This document shows, piece after piece, positions 51,231-59,693 of a DNA stretch of 64,000 nucleotides. Position numbers and translations under genes: made by a program. Origin of the DNA: Corynebacterium sp. NML98-0116 (lineage in GTDB: Bacteria; Actinomycetota; Actinomycetes; Mycobacteriales; Mycobacteriaceae); contig NZ_CP017639.1 in NCBI RefSeq assembly GCF_001767255.1, positions 1,634,875 to 1,698,874 on the forward strand. Reading direction: 5' to 3'. Numbering within the stretch: position 1 is the first letter of the stretch; every line of letters starts with the position of its first letter. The notes beneath the pieces were generated by a model that did no database searches, had not been told where the DNA came from, and saw only the letters and a program-made list of their open reading frames with translations.

Positions 51231-54071
51231 CTAGTTGTTGGTGAGTTTCGCGTAGTTGGCGAACAAGAGTTCCTGGCGCTGACGCTCGGTAGTCAGCTTG
51301 CGCAACGCACCAAAAGCTTTATCCACTTCCCGGTTGAGCGCGTCGTGCGCCTTAACGAGCTTGGGTTCCATGATGCTGGCAGAGTAAAGCTGGGCTAACG
51401 AACGATCGGGAAATTCGGAACGTGCGGTAAGGACTTTTTTACCGGCATCCGCAATTCGATTCTTCTCTGTTTCATCTAAGCCTGGGAGCGGAAAATTGTT
51501 CCATGTGATGGTGCTCGAAAAGCTGATGTCAGACTTGAGCCTTCCGCCGACTGTTTTCATCCATGTGATGAACATGCTCGATGAAGCGATCGCAAAGATG
51601 AATCCAGAAGGGTCTACAGCTCCGTAGACTTTATTGGAGATAATGGTTCCTGGAGCCATCATTGCGACAGGTAGATACCGTCGATTTTGCGAGCTAACTT
51701 CAGGGATAGCCACGAATGGAACGTCCGACTCAAAGCCAAGCTGCCGGAATAAGTGATGATGTGGATACTCTCGCGTCGTTTTCGCTTTAGACTTTGCACG
51801 TTCTGCCGCGACGGCATCGACTCTTCTTTGGAGCTCAGGGGACTTCTCGAAGTCAAGGGGATCTAACTGCGTTAGCCACAGGCACCATCGCGGGTGATTG
51901 TTAATTAGCTCTTTTGCGCCAACATAAGGGCGAAGATACTTTACGGCGTGAGTATCGGCAGTGACTTGCTCGTAATCATCCTCCGTCACGACAAAATTTC
52001 CACCATCAGTGGCCATCGAGCCTTTGACTACTTCTGGAAGTACTGGAGACAAAGGCTGGCTGCGTTTGCCGACGAGAACATTCGAGCCGTCTACAAGGTA
52101 GGCATTGATTGCTCGCGTGACGGGGACAGCGATGGGATCGCCTTTTTCTCTCTCATAGTCCCAGAGTCGTGGCCGTGGCGATTCTTCTCGGTCAAAGCCG
52201 ATAATGACGCAGTGGACAGCGGCCTTGCCGGGGGCTTCCGAGTCCCAAGTGAAAGTGCGATGAGCGAACCGGATACGCCAGTGGGCATCGAAAAACGGCT
52301 GGAATAGACGTGCGGGTTGGTCGCCTTGAGTAATGGAGTTCGTTGTAACGAAGGCAAATGAGCCTGGGCGTTTTTCTAGCAGATCGAGAGTTTTCGCGTG
52401 CCACGCTGTTACGAAATCTAGGCGTGATGTTTTAATCCCGCCCCAGGCATTTCGTAGGTCTTCAAGTTGTTCTTTGTCTCTGGTGTGATCCCCGAGAAAC
52501 GGTGGGTTTCCGAACACATACGTATGTGATGCGTCGCTGGGAAGAAGTGCTTTCCAATCGAGGCGGAGGGCGTTGCCGTGGGTGATATGGGCGGTAATCG
52601 TGATGGGTAGGCGCTCTGGTGCGAGGCCTACCCGGTCCGCGAGTTCACGGTTGGCTTGGTGGTCGACCAAGAACATTGCGGTTTCGGCGATGCGGGCTGG
52701 CCACCAGTTCAGCTCAATGCCGTAGAACTGGCCGATGGAAAGCTTCTGCTCCCACGTGATATCCAGTGACATGGCGGTATTGCCTTCGCGTTCGCGGATC
52801 GCAACGATCACGTCGGTCTCGATCTTGCGCAGCTCGCGGTACGCGACGATAAGGAAGTTTCCGGAGCCACAGGCGGGGTCCATGAATACGTGTGTGGCGA
52901 GGCTGTCGCGGAACTCGCGAAGCTTTTTCACGCTGGTTGATTTTGAGTTGATGAGGCGGTCGGCTTCTTCACGGAGCTCGTCGAGAAACAGTGGGCCGAG
53001 CGTCTTCAGGATGTTCTTTTCGGACGTGTAGTGTTCGCCGTCGTCGCGACGCGCCTCCTTCGACTTCACGAGCTGGAAAAGTGAGCCGAAGATTGCTGGT
53101 GAAATGTTGGTCCACTGGAACCGGCAGGCAACCAGGATCGCGTCGCGCATCTCCGGGGTGAAGAACTGCGTCGGCATCATGGTTTCAAACAGCGCGCCGT
53201 TCACGTACGGGAACGCGGCCATCGAATCGGGGACGCGGCGGCGACGCTCCTCCGGTGTGTTGAGAACCTCGAACAGACCGGCAAGCTGCGTGCCCAGGTT
53301 CTCACTGTTGGTGTGCTCAAGAATGAAACGATAAAACAGGTCCTGTTCCCACAGCCCTGCATCATCACCGAACAGCAGGAACAGCAGGCGCGTGAGGAAC
53401 ATGGACGTTTCCTGCACCGCGAGCTCCTCGTCCTGCATGTTCGTAGGGGCTGCGTCGCCGACTGCTTCATCGACGTCGTCGCCGACCATGGCGGTAAACA
53501 GGTTCGCCATGATCTTTGATGCGGCGATCGAAGCCTGGGTCTGCTCAACGTGCGTGAGCTTGTCCTCGTAGCCCGCGAGGAACTTGAGTTCGTCGACGTG
53601 GTCCGTGATCTCCTCGAGCGGGAACTCGATGTTGAATCGAGTCTCTGGGTCGCCGAGGCGCATGAGTCGGATGCGGTAGAAGTCGGTGGCGATGATATAG
53701 CGGGGTTGTTCGGCGTCGTTCACGGTGCCGCCAAGCAGGTAATCGCGGGCTTGGTCGATTGCTACTTGCAGGTCGACGCCTGGTTTCTTCGCCTCACCGA
53801 TGACGACTCCGGGCCAAAAGAGGTCGATGTAGCCGCGTTGTCCGCTTGAGGCACGCTTCGCGTCCTGCTCAAACAAGTCCATGCGCGAGGCCGTAATACC
53901 GAAGCATGCGAGGAGCTCTGCCCAATACGACTGCGCGTACTTGCGTTCCAGTGCGCCCTCGTCGAGCGAGCGCCACCCGTCGAGGCGTTCATTCCAGCGA
54001 AGTTTGAAAGCATCAAGGTTACGGCGCATCGTAGCGCGGTCAAGGCGCGGAGCAGTTGTCACAGAACTCAT
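51231..54071 (-). CDS. MmeI-like single-chain restriction-modification enzyme (type IIL)
   Basis: 946 residues, close to MmeI (about 920). N-terminal nuclease motif: Asp83, then nine residues, then Glu93-Ala-Lys95 (YIDLFWPGVVIGEAKK), the PD-ExK pattern. Helical connector about 170-390. Gamma-type N6-adenine methyltransferase: SAM motif DPACGSGNF at 398-406, catalytic GNPPF at 521-525. The region about 600-860 is the probable target recognition domain. One chain both modifies and cuts DNA. No separate methylase or specificity gene is present, consistent with this type. Confidence 0.88.
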   Translation of the reverse strand: MSSVTTAPRLDRATMRRNLDAFKLRWNERLDGWRSLDEGALERKYAQSYWAELLACFGITASRMDLFEQDAKRASSGQRGYIDLFWPGVVIGEAKKPGVDLQVAIDQARDYLLGGTVNDAEQPRYIIATDFYRIRLMRLGDPETRFNIEFPLEEITDHVDELKFLAGYEDKLTHVEQTQASIAASKIMANLFTAMVGDDVDEAVGDAAPTNMQDEELAVQETSMFLTRLLFLLFGDDAGLWEQDLFYRFILEHTNSENLGTQLAGLFEVLNTPEERRRRVPDSMAAFPYVNGALFETMMPTQFFTPEMRDAILVACRFQWTNISPAIFGSLFQLVKSKEARRDDGEHYTSEKNILKTLGPLFLDELREEADRLINSKSTSVKKLREFRDSLATHVFMDPACGSGNFLIVAYRELRKIETDVIVAIREREGNTAMSLDITWEQKLSIGQFYGIELNWWPARIAETAMFLVDHQANRELADRVGLAPERLPITITAHITHGNALRLDWKALLPSDASHTYVFGNPPFLGDHTRDKEQLEDLRNAWGGIKTSRLDFVTAWHAKTLDLLEKRPGSFAFVTTNSITQGDQPARLFQPFFDAHWRIRFAHRTFTWDSEAPGKAAVHCVIIGFDREESPRPRLWDYEREKGDPIAVPVTRAINAYLVDGSNVLVGKRSQPLSPVLPEVVKGSMATDGGNFVVTEDDYEQVTADTHAVKYLRPYVGAKELINNHPRWCLWLTQLDPLDFEKSPELQRRVDAVAAERAKSKAKTTREYPHHHLFRQLGFESDVPFVAIPEVSSQNRRYLPVAMMAPGTIISNKVYGAVDPSGFIFAIASSSMFITWMKTVGGRLKSDISFSSTITWNNFPLPGLDETEKNRIADAGKKVLTARSEFPDRSLAQLYSASIMEPKLVKAHDALNREVDKAFGALRKLTTERQRQELLFANYAKLTNN

Positions 54072-54296
54072 ACGGGTAGCTTAACGGAGGCACCCGACAT
54101 GCGAGCGGGCGAACGTCGATAAGCCTGGGGCCTCCACCGAAGATGACGTCACGTTTTGGAGAGTCGACACCTTCTGGCACAACGAGTTCGCTCAACGCCA
54201 GCGGTTTCAAATACCTCGTGCAACGATGATGGCCTCGCGGTTTTACTTAATGGCGAAATTCTCTAAGCACCAAGATAGCGGGCTGATTTGACCACC

Positions 54297-54623
54297 CTAT
54301 TCCCGCTCTTCGCTGAAGTAGTACCCAATGATGCGCCAAAGGACGCTGATGATGACTGCGGTAATTAAGTACGCGCTGAACGCATAGCTAAAGTTCCCGC
54401 TGACTGCATAGTTGGACATGACGTTACACATCGCATCATTTCGCACGTCGTATACGAGATAAACGGGTGCTATTAAAACCATCACCACTAAGAAACGGTA
54501 TGGAGAAAGTACTTTTCGCTTCACCGAAAAGGGGTCTAAGAAGAATTGGATTAGGAACCCAATTATCACGATGCATAAGGCGCTGAACAGCGCGACCGCA
54601 GCACCGAGCACCACAAGGATCAT
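54297..54623 (-). CDS. Small three-span membrane protein
   Basis: 108 residues, ATG preceded by TAGGAGAG, a strong ribosome site. Three hydrophobic segments at about 3-28, 43-62 and 79-100, with a short charged tail. No family recognised. It lies between the restriction-modification gene and the first copy of the repeated hairpin element. Confidence 0.65.
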   Translation of the reverse strand: MILVVLGAAVALFSALCIVIIGFLIQFFLDPFSVKRKVLSPYRFLVVMVLIAPVYLVYDVRNDAMCNVMSNYAVSGNFSYAFSAYLITAVIISVLWRIIGYYFSEERE

Positions 54624-54763
54624 GTTTCTCTCCTAATTCTTCTTTTAGGGGTGACGCCACGGCTTTCATTGTGCCCGATCGTCGGTTCCCTGTGTCACCT
54701 GAACGGGATCTGGCTGCCTATCGGTCGTGGTGTCGCTTGAGGGGTCTCCCGATCACGTCGGGT

Positions 54764-54984
54764 TGCAAACGTCCCCTACGACACGTTGCCACGCGAAAAC
54801 ACTGATGAGGAAACTCGAGCAAACACCAGCCCGTTCCGGTCGAGGTACTTAAGGAGTGCGATGCTGGTCGTCGAAAATCAGCCGGGCTGGACGAAAATGC
54901 GCGACCTGCATCGCACTCCTTTAACACCTCGACACGAGCAAAACTCTGCAGATCAATCGAGCTACAACGCCTTTTAGCCGCAAA
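54764..54984. repeat. Repeated element with long hairpin, copy 1
   Basis: About 220 nt, closely similar to 56112-56333. Its core is a long inverted repeat (54839-54933), arms of about 25 bp starting GTCGAGGT and ending ACCTCGAC, extended inward by GGTCG/CGACC and closed by CAGCCGGGCTG. It carries flanking conserved blocks such as ACACGTTGCCACGCG and CTGCAGATCAATC. A minus-strand frame stays open through both copies, but base pairing explains the conservation better. It ends 1 nt before the gene at 54986. Confidence 0.8.
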
Positions 54985-54985
54985 T

Positions 54986-55483
54986 CTAGGTGCTAGTTTC
55001 CTCCGAACGTGACCCCTCTTCCGCAAGTCGTCGTTCGACTTTCACGCTGGACGTATAGAGGGCCTCCACAAAAGCGAGATCCCCGCCTTCCATAATCTCT
55101 CGTGCAGACTCGGCGACATTGAGCATCGAGCCGTTCTCCGTCCGGACCCCGAGGCCAAACGAGAGGTAGAGGGCTGGCTTGTCCACAATCATGGGAACGA
55201 AATCCCAAACACCATCAACCTGATCCATATACCAGCACCCCAACAGGTAAGTGATTGCTTTCTGACGTTCCTCTTCGCCGAGGTCCGAATCGCGGATCCT
55301 CTCCACTGAGCTCCGCGGGAAAGCGGCCCCACGAAGATTCGTGACATCCATATCCGGTGAGACGAGAGGCGGCTGCAAAGCCTGGTATTCGGCGAGCAGG
55401 GCGCGCGACTCTTCATCAATCTTCTGCAAGCGCGACCCGTAGGAATCAGCAAGGAAATAGCTGGCGTGCACGTCGGTGCTCAT
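54986..55483 (-). CDS. Unknown protein between hairpin elements (1)
   Basis: 165 residues from the ATG at 55483, with AAGGAG 7 nt upstream. Acidic, no membrane span. Recognisable segments: ERQKAITYLLGCWYMDQVDG and DFVPMIVDKPALYLSFGLGV. No domain identified; an immunity-protein-like or stress role is a guess. Its stop lies 1 nt from repeat copy 1. It follows the gene at 55526-55972 by 42 nt on the same strand. Confidence 0.65.
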   Translation of the reverse strand: MSTDVHASYFLADSYGSRLQKIDEESRALLAEYQALQPPLVSPDMDVTNLRGAAFPRSSVERIRDSDLGEEERQKAITYLLGCWYMDQVDGVWDFVPMIVDKPALYLSFGLGVRTENGSMLNVAESAREIMEGGDLAFVEALYTSSVKVERRLAEEGSRSEETST

Positions 55484-55525
55484 GAGGCTGCTCCTTGTAG
55501 GTTTCATGCCGGTACTGGTACCACT

Positions 55526-55972
55526 TTAATCACGCACCCATATTCGATTCAGCCCATACGCAAAACCCAGCAAATCGCTCCACGTTGTGGGAACGAAACG
55601 TTTCGTATCAACTCTCATCCAAGTGATACGATCCGGATCCTCAAAACTGAGTGTTTGAAGAAACAAATCGCCAGCAATTTCGTACGCCCACAAATCATGG
55701 ACATTCTCATACTCGACCGAATATTTTTGAAACGTTCCCTCGGGCTGAAAGAGGGTTTCAAACCCCACGAAGGTTTTCCCATTCGACGTTTCTACTTCCA
55801 AAATGAGATATAGAAATGTATCAATCCAAGCGGCAGCCCCATGAAACTTCGGCAAGGAAACGGCACCTTCAACCCTAGAGTTCCTTTCGCTCAACGCATC
55901 CTTATTGAGGATCTCCGCCAAATAGTTTGCAGCGGCCTTTAAATCGAATTGATGCTCTGGGGCTATTGCCAT
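55526..55972 (-). CDS. Unknown protein between hairpin elements (2)
   Basis: 148 residues from the ATG at 55972; a GTG at 56023 is possible, neither with a strong ribosome site. The chain reads as a compact alpha/beta protein with aromatic-rich parts (AAAWIDTFLYLILEVETSNG, FEDPDRITWMRVDTKRFVPT, YGLNRIWVRD). No family recognised. Upstream of it lies repeat copy 2, so the gene pair is bracketed by the two elements. Confidence 0.65.
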   Translation of the reverse strand: MAIAPEHQFDLKAAANYLAEILNKDALSERNSRVEGAVSLPKFHGAAAWIDTFLYLILEVETSNGKTFVGFETLFQPEGTFQKYSVEYENVHDLWAYEIAGDLFLQTLSFEDPDRITWMRVDTKRFVPTTWSDLLGFAYGLNRIWVRD

Positions 55973-56111
55973 TTCCGTAAATCCAAAGTGGGAACTTCTG
56001 TAGGGTCTACGCCCGCGCGTCACCAGATGCTAACACGCGCCTTACCGACTACGCGTCACCCAGCAAGGAAACGTGGTCCAGGTCGGCGTGTTCGCGAGGC
56101 GAAGGTCTGAC

Positions 56112-56333
56112 TGCAGACGTCTCCCTACGGCACGTTGCCACGCGATACACACTGACGAGGAAACTCGAGCAAACTACAGCTCATTCCGGTCGAGGTACTT
56201 AAAGCGTGCGATGCTGGTCGTCGAAAATCAGCCGGGCTGGCCGAAAATGCGCGACCTGCATCGCACTCCTTAAACACCTCGACACGAGCAAAGCCTTGCA
56301 GATCAATCACGCTACAGCGCCTTTTGACCACAA
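56112..56333. repeat. Repeated element with long hairpin, copy 2
   Basis: Second copy of the element at 54764-54984, in the same orientation. Hairpin at 56189-56283, again 95 nt; its left arm has two changes (AAAGCGTGCG instead of AAGGAGTGCG), slightly weakening the stem. The loop sequence is the same except for one base. The two copies are 1348 nt apart. Confidence 0.8.
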
Positions 56334-56375
56334 GCCCGAATCGGAACGACCAGTGAAATATCGCTGCCAACCGAT

Positions 56376-56392
56376 ATGTACAAGATGTACAT
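56376..56392. promoter_or_regulatory. Operator of the phd-type antitoxin gene
   Basis: ATGTACA-AGA-TGTACAT is a perfect inverted repeat ending 7 nt before the antitoxin start. Such sites are bound by the antitoxin itself. TACATT at 56388-56393 may be the -10 of a leaderless message, overlapping the operator. Confidence 0.6.
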
Positions 56393-56399
56393 TTACGAT

Positions 56400-56654
56400 A
56401 TGGAAATAAAATCAGTGGCATCCAGCGAGTTCCGCAATTCGCAGAGCCAGCTATTAGAGGAAGCGCAGCGCACACCTGTCGTTATCACCAGCCGGGGCAG
56501 CCGCGCTCGCGCAGTTGTCGTCTCTCCTACATTCTTTGCCCGCGCTGTCGAAGCTCTCGAGGACCTGGAAGACATCCGCGCCGCCGAAATTGCTCGGCAA
56601 GAGAGCGAGGAAATCTCGTTTGAGGACCTCAAAAAGGAACTCGGCTTCGCGTAA
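56400..56654 (+). CDS. Phd/YefM-family antitoxin
   Basis: 84 residues from the ATG at 56400 (the frame extends to 56376 but that falls in the operator). MEIKSVASSEFRNSQSQLLEEAQRTPVVITSRGSRARAVVVSPTFF is the Phd/YefM DNA-binding fold, followed by an acidic helical tail (ARQESEEISFEDLKKELGF) that would bind the toxin. No ribosome site; probably leaderless. The toxin gene that follows is broken, so this is an orphan antitoxin. Confidence 0.85.
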   Translation: MEIKSVASSEFRNSQSQLLEEAQRTPVVITSRGSRARAVVVSPTFFARAVEALEDLEDIRAAEIARQESEEISFEDLKKELGFA

Positions 56655-56663
56655 AGCTCGGTT

Positions 56664-56795
56664 ATGTCAAACGCCACTTATCGCATCACCTTCAAATCTT
56701 CTGCTGCGAAGGAACTAGGCAAACTCGACAAGCAGACCCAGAAGCGTATCCGCGTCGAGCATCACCGCGTTGTATACGAGATCGCAGACGCTAGA
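56664..56795 (+). pseudogene. Collapsed relE-type toxin gene
   Basis: The start reads SNATYRITFKSSAAKELGKL and continues DKQTQKRIR, the normal RelE N-terminus, then jumps to VEHHRVVYEIADAR, which belongs near the end of RelE. About 25-30 central residues and the last 10-12 are missing; after 56795 the sequence is that of the neighbouring gene's end. The fusion at RIR suggests a deletion between similar short sequences. Ribosome-dependent RNase activity should be lost. Confidence 0.8.
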
Positions 56796-56804
56796 TGCTC
56801 GGCC

Positions 56805-59396
56805 TCAGCGCAACCCAGCCCGTTCGGCCAGCACCTGCGCCGTCACCGAGCGCGAATCCGGATCTGTCCCCTGCTGGGCGACTGCCGCCGGCGTCCCGGT
56901 GGCCAAGATCTGGCCGCCCTCGTCCCCGGCGCCTGGGCCGACGTCGATAATGTGGTCGGCCTGCGCGACCACCCGCAGGTCGTGCTCGACGACGACCACT
57001 GTGGCGCCGTCGTCGACAAGGCGGCGCAGCTGGGCGAGCAACAGATCAACATCCGCCGGGTGTAGGCCTGTCGTTGGCTCGTCCAGGAGGTACAGGCTGT
57101 GCTTGCGGCTAGAACCGCGCTGCATTTCGGAGGCCAGCTTGATGCGCTGCGCCTCCCCGCCCGAAAGCTCCGGGGACCCCTGCCCCAGCCGCAGATAGCC
57201 CAGGCCGAGCGCGTGCAAGAATTCGACAGAGCGCAGCACCTTCGGCTCCTCGGCGAAGACCTCCAGTGCCTCGTCCACGGTCAGCGCCAAAATGTCCGCG
57301 ATGCTGCGGCCGTTCCACTGCACCTCAAGGATCTCCGGCTTGTAGCGCTTGCCGTGGCAGGCCGGGCAGGTGGTGTACGTGCCCGGCAGGAACACCAGCT
57401 CGACCTCGATGCTGCCCGCACCATCGCACTCCGGGCAGCGGCCCTTCGTCGTGTTATAGGAAAAGTCCGACACCGACATGCCTCGCTGCTTAGCCTCGGG
57501 GGTCGCGGCGAAGAGCCTGCGGACGTGATCGAAAAGCCCCGTGTAGGTCGCCACGGTGGAACGCACCGTGCGCCCAATCGGCTTCTGAGTGATGTGCACC
57601 AACCGGCGGATCTTATCGACGCCCTCTACGTTGTCCACCCTGAAATCCTCAGAGGGATCGGATCCTGCCGTGAGCTCAGCATCCGCATCCCCGTCCGATG
57701 CCTCCTCGGCGCCGACCACCTGCTTTGCAGAGCGGGACACCACGTCCGCCAGCACCCCGATGACCAGGGTGGATTTGCCGGAACCGGATACTCCCGTGAC
57801 TGCGGTGAGTGCTCCCAGCGGGAAGTCCACGTCGGCGCCGTCGAAGGCGCGTGCGTGCACACCGCGCAGGCTGATGGATGCACCGGTGTCGGCCGGAGTG
57901 TCCGTCAACTCGGGGAAGTCCGCATTCAGGGCGATCGCCGTGGGCGAGCCCAGCTCATCGGCGTTCGCGCGGAACTGGCTAGTCGGGCCGGAGAACACCA
58001 GCTCCCCGCCGCGCTCCCCTGCGCGGGGGCCGATGTCCACAATCCAATCGCACCCGGCCACTAGGGACATGTCGTGCTCCACCAGCAGCACCGAATTACC
58101 GGCGTCGATGAAGCGCTGCAGCAACTCAGAGACAGCCTTGCGCTCCACCACGTGCAAGCCCGCCGAGGGCTCATCCAGCACATAGGTCGTGCCGAATAAG
58201 CTCGAGTTCAACTGGGATGCTAACCGCAGGCGCTGGTGCTCGCCGGCAGACAAGCTCCGTGCCGGACGAGAGAGGCTTAAGTGGCCCAGCCCCAGCTCAT
58301 TCGCCGCGCGCACCGTGGGCAGCACCTGATCCAGCAGCAGCTCTTCGGCCTCGTCGTGCTCGTTCCACTCCTGCTCCGCGATGCCCTCCAGGCGCTCCAG
58401 GCGATCCTCCAGGACAGCCAGCACGTCCTTCAACGCCAAGGCGTTGAACTCATCGATGGCGTAACCGGCGTAGGTGACCTGCAAGGTATCCGGCTGGAAC
58501 CCGCGGCCCTGGCACGTCGGGCACGTCGATGAATGCATGAAAGAAAGCACCCGACGACGGTTCTTATCCGACTCCGTCTCCGCCAGGGTGTCCGTGAGGT
58601 ACGTGGCAACCGAACGCCACTTACCTTTATAGGAACCATGCACAGCGTTCTCATCCCGCACCGGGTGGACGGTGACCACCGGCTGCTCGTCCGTAAACAG
58701 GATCCAGTCGCGGTCCTCCTGCGGAATATCCCGCCACGGGACGTCCAGCGGGTAGCCGAGGGTGCCCAGGATGTCCCGGAAGTTCTTCCCCAACCACGCC
58801 CCCGGCCACGCGGCAATCGCGCCGTCCCAGATAGACAGGCTGGGATCCGGCACCATCGACGCTTCCGTCGGCCGGTGCACGGTACCGGTGCCCTGGCACT
58901 CAGGGCACATGCCCGCGGTGGTGTTGGGCGAGAAAGCGTCAGAGTCGAGCCTGCCGTATTCCAGCCGCTCACGCATGCCATCCGGGTAGCTGCCAGAGCG
59001 GGAAAAGAGCAGCCGAATACTATTCGACATATTCGAGATCGTGCCCACGGAGGAACGCGCTCCACCCAGGGTGGTGGACTGCTGCAGCGCCACTGTCGGC
59101 GGCAGACCCGCGACCGAGCCGACGCGCGGGTTGACCGCACCACCGATCAGACGCCGCGCAAACGGCGACACAGACTCCAGGTAGCGGCGCTGCGCCTCCC
59201 CATGGATGGTGCCGAACGCCAGACTGGACTTGCCCGAACCCGACACACCGGTGACCGCCACGAGGGTATCCCGGGGCAGGTCGACGTCGATGTGTTTCAG
59301 GTTGTGCAGGTGCGCATCACGCACCCGAATCATTGGATCGTGACCCGCACGCGCCGAAACGTGCGCAGCCGGGGACTCGGACGTGGAGTGAATCAT
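56805..59396 (-). CDS. UvrA2-like ABC ATPase (excinuclease UvrA paralog)
   Basis: 863 residues from the ATG at 59396 (a GTG three codons earlier is the alternative). Two ABC modules, each with Walker A GVSGSGKS/GVSGSGKST and signatures (LSAGEHQRLRLASQL; LSGGEAQRIKLASEM), Walker B YVLDEPSAGLH and YLLDEPTTGLH, and zinc Cys pairs (CPECQGTG, CPTCQGRG, CPECDGAG, CPACHGKR). It is about 90 residues shorter than housekeeping UvrA, fitting class II UvrA, some of which confer drug or DNA-damage tolerance. Its 3' end abuts the broken toxin gene. Confidence 0.88.
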   Translation of the reverse strand: MIHSTSESPAAHVSARAGHDPMIRVRDAHLHNLKHIDVDLPRDTLVAVTGVSGSGKSSLAFGTIHGEAQRRYLESVSPFARRLIGGAVNPRVGSVAGLPPTVALQQSTTLGGARSSVGTISNMSNSIRLLFSRSGSYPDGMRERLEYGRLDSDAFSPNTTAGMCPECQGTGTVHRPTEASMVPDPSLSIWDGAIAAWPGAWLGKNFRDILGTLGYPLDVPWRDIPQEDRDWILFTDEQPVVTVHPVRDENAVHGSYKGKWRSVATYLTDTLAETESDKNRRRVLSFMHSSTCPTCQGRGFQPDTLQVTYAGYAIDEFNALALKDVLAVLEDRLERLEGIAEQEWNEHDEAEELLLDQVLPTVRAANELGLGHLSLSRPARSLSAGEHQRLRLASQLNSSLFGTTYVLDEPSAGLHVVERKAVSELLQRFIDAGNSVLLVEHDMSLVAGCDWIVDIGPRAGERGGELVFSGPTSQFRANADELGSPTAIALNADFPELTDTPADTGASISLRGVHARAFDGADVDFPLGALTAVTGVSGSGKSTLVIGVLADVVSRSAKQVVGAEEASDGDADAELTAGSDPSEDFRVDNVEGVDKIRRLVHITQKPIGRTVRSTVATYTGLFDHVRRLFAATPEAKQRGMSVSDFSYNTTKGRCPECDGAGSIEVELVFLPGTYTTCPACHGKRYKPEILEVQWNGRSIADILALTVDEALEVFAEEPKVLRSVEFLHALGLGYLRLGQGSPELSGGEAQRIKLASEMQRGSSRKHSLYLLDEPTTGLHPADVDLLLAQLRRLVDDGATVVVVEHDLRVVAQADHIIDVGPGAGDEGGQILATGTPAAVAQQGTDPDSRSVTAQVLAERAGLR

Positions 59397-59612
59397 GGTG
59401 GCCACCCTACCGTGTGGGCTGCTCCCCTATCTGGCGAGGTAGCTGATCGCTTTGGACGCGGCCCGGGACGATCTTCCAGGTATAACAGCCTCTTCGGAAA
59501 ACCTCCGCCGAAGCAATCACTGGCCATATAAAGAAAAGTCGCAAATCTTTGCGATAGAAAACACGCTGAGATACCCCTCTGACCAGCGCTGACTCAAACA
59601 CAGAATGCCAAT

Positions 59613-59654
59613 ATGCCGTCCCGTCAGCATAACTCCATGCCGTCATGTCGGCAT
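59613..59654. promoter_or_regulatory. Twin palindromic sites before paralog B
   Basis: Two 18-bp inverted repeats, ATGCCGTCCCGTCAGCAT (59613-59630, one mismatch) and ATGCCGTCATGTCGGCAT (59637-59654), are separated by 6 nt. They lie 40-81 nt before the start at 59694, a typical operator position. No match is seen before paralog A. Confidence 0.5.
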
Positions 59655-59693
59655 GCCTGCATAGCATTACCCAAAAAGTAGAAGGGAGTAACG

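Noticed and set aside
54718..55026. Similar minus-strand frames through the two hairpin elements (also 56125-56475)
   Set aside because: The shared peptide is explained by nucleotide repetition and the long inverted repeat; no start or ribosome site is shared. Kept only as a note.
56796..57065. C-terminal extension of the RelE frame to 57065
   Set aside because: That part is antisense to the end of the UvrA2-like gene and has no toxin character; the true relE remnant ends near 56795.
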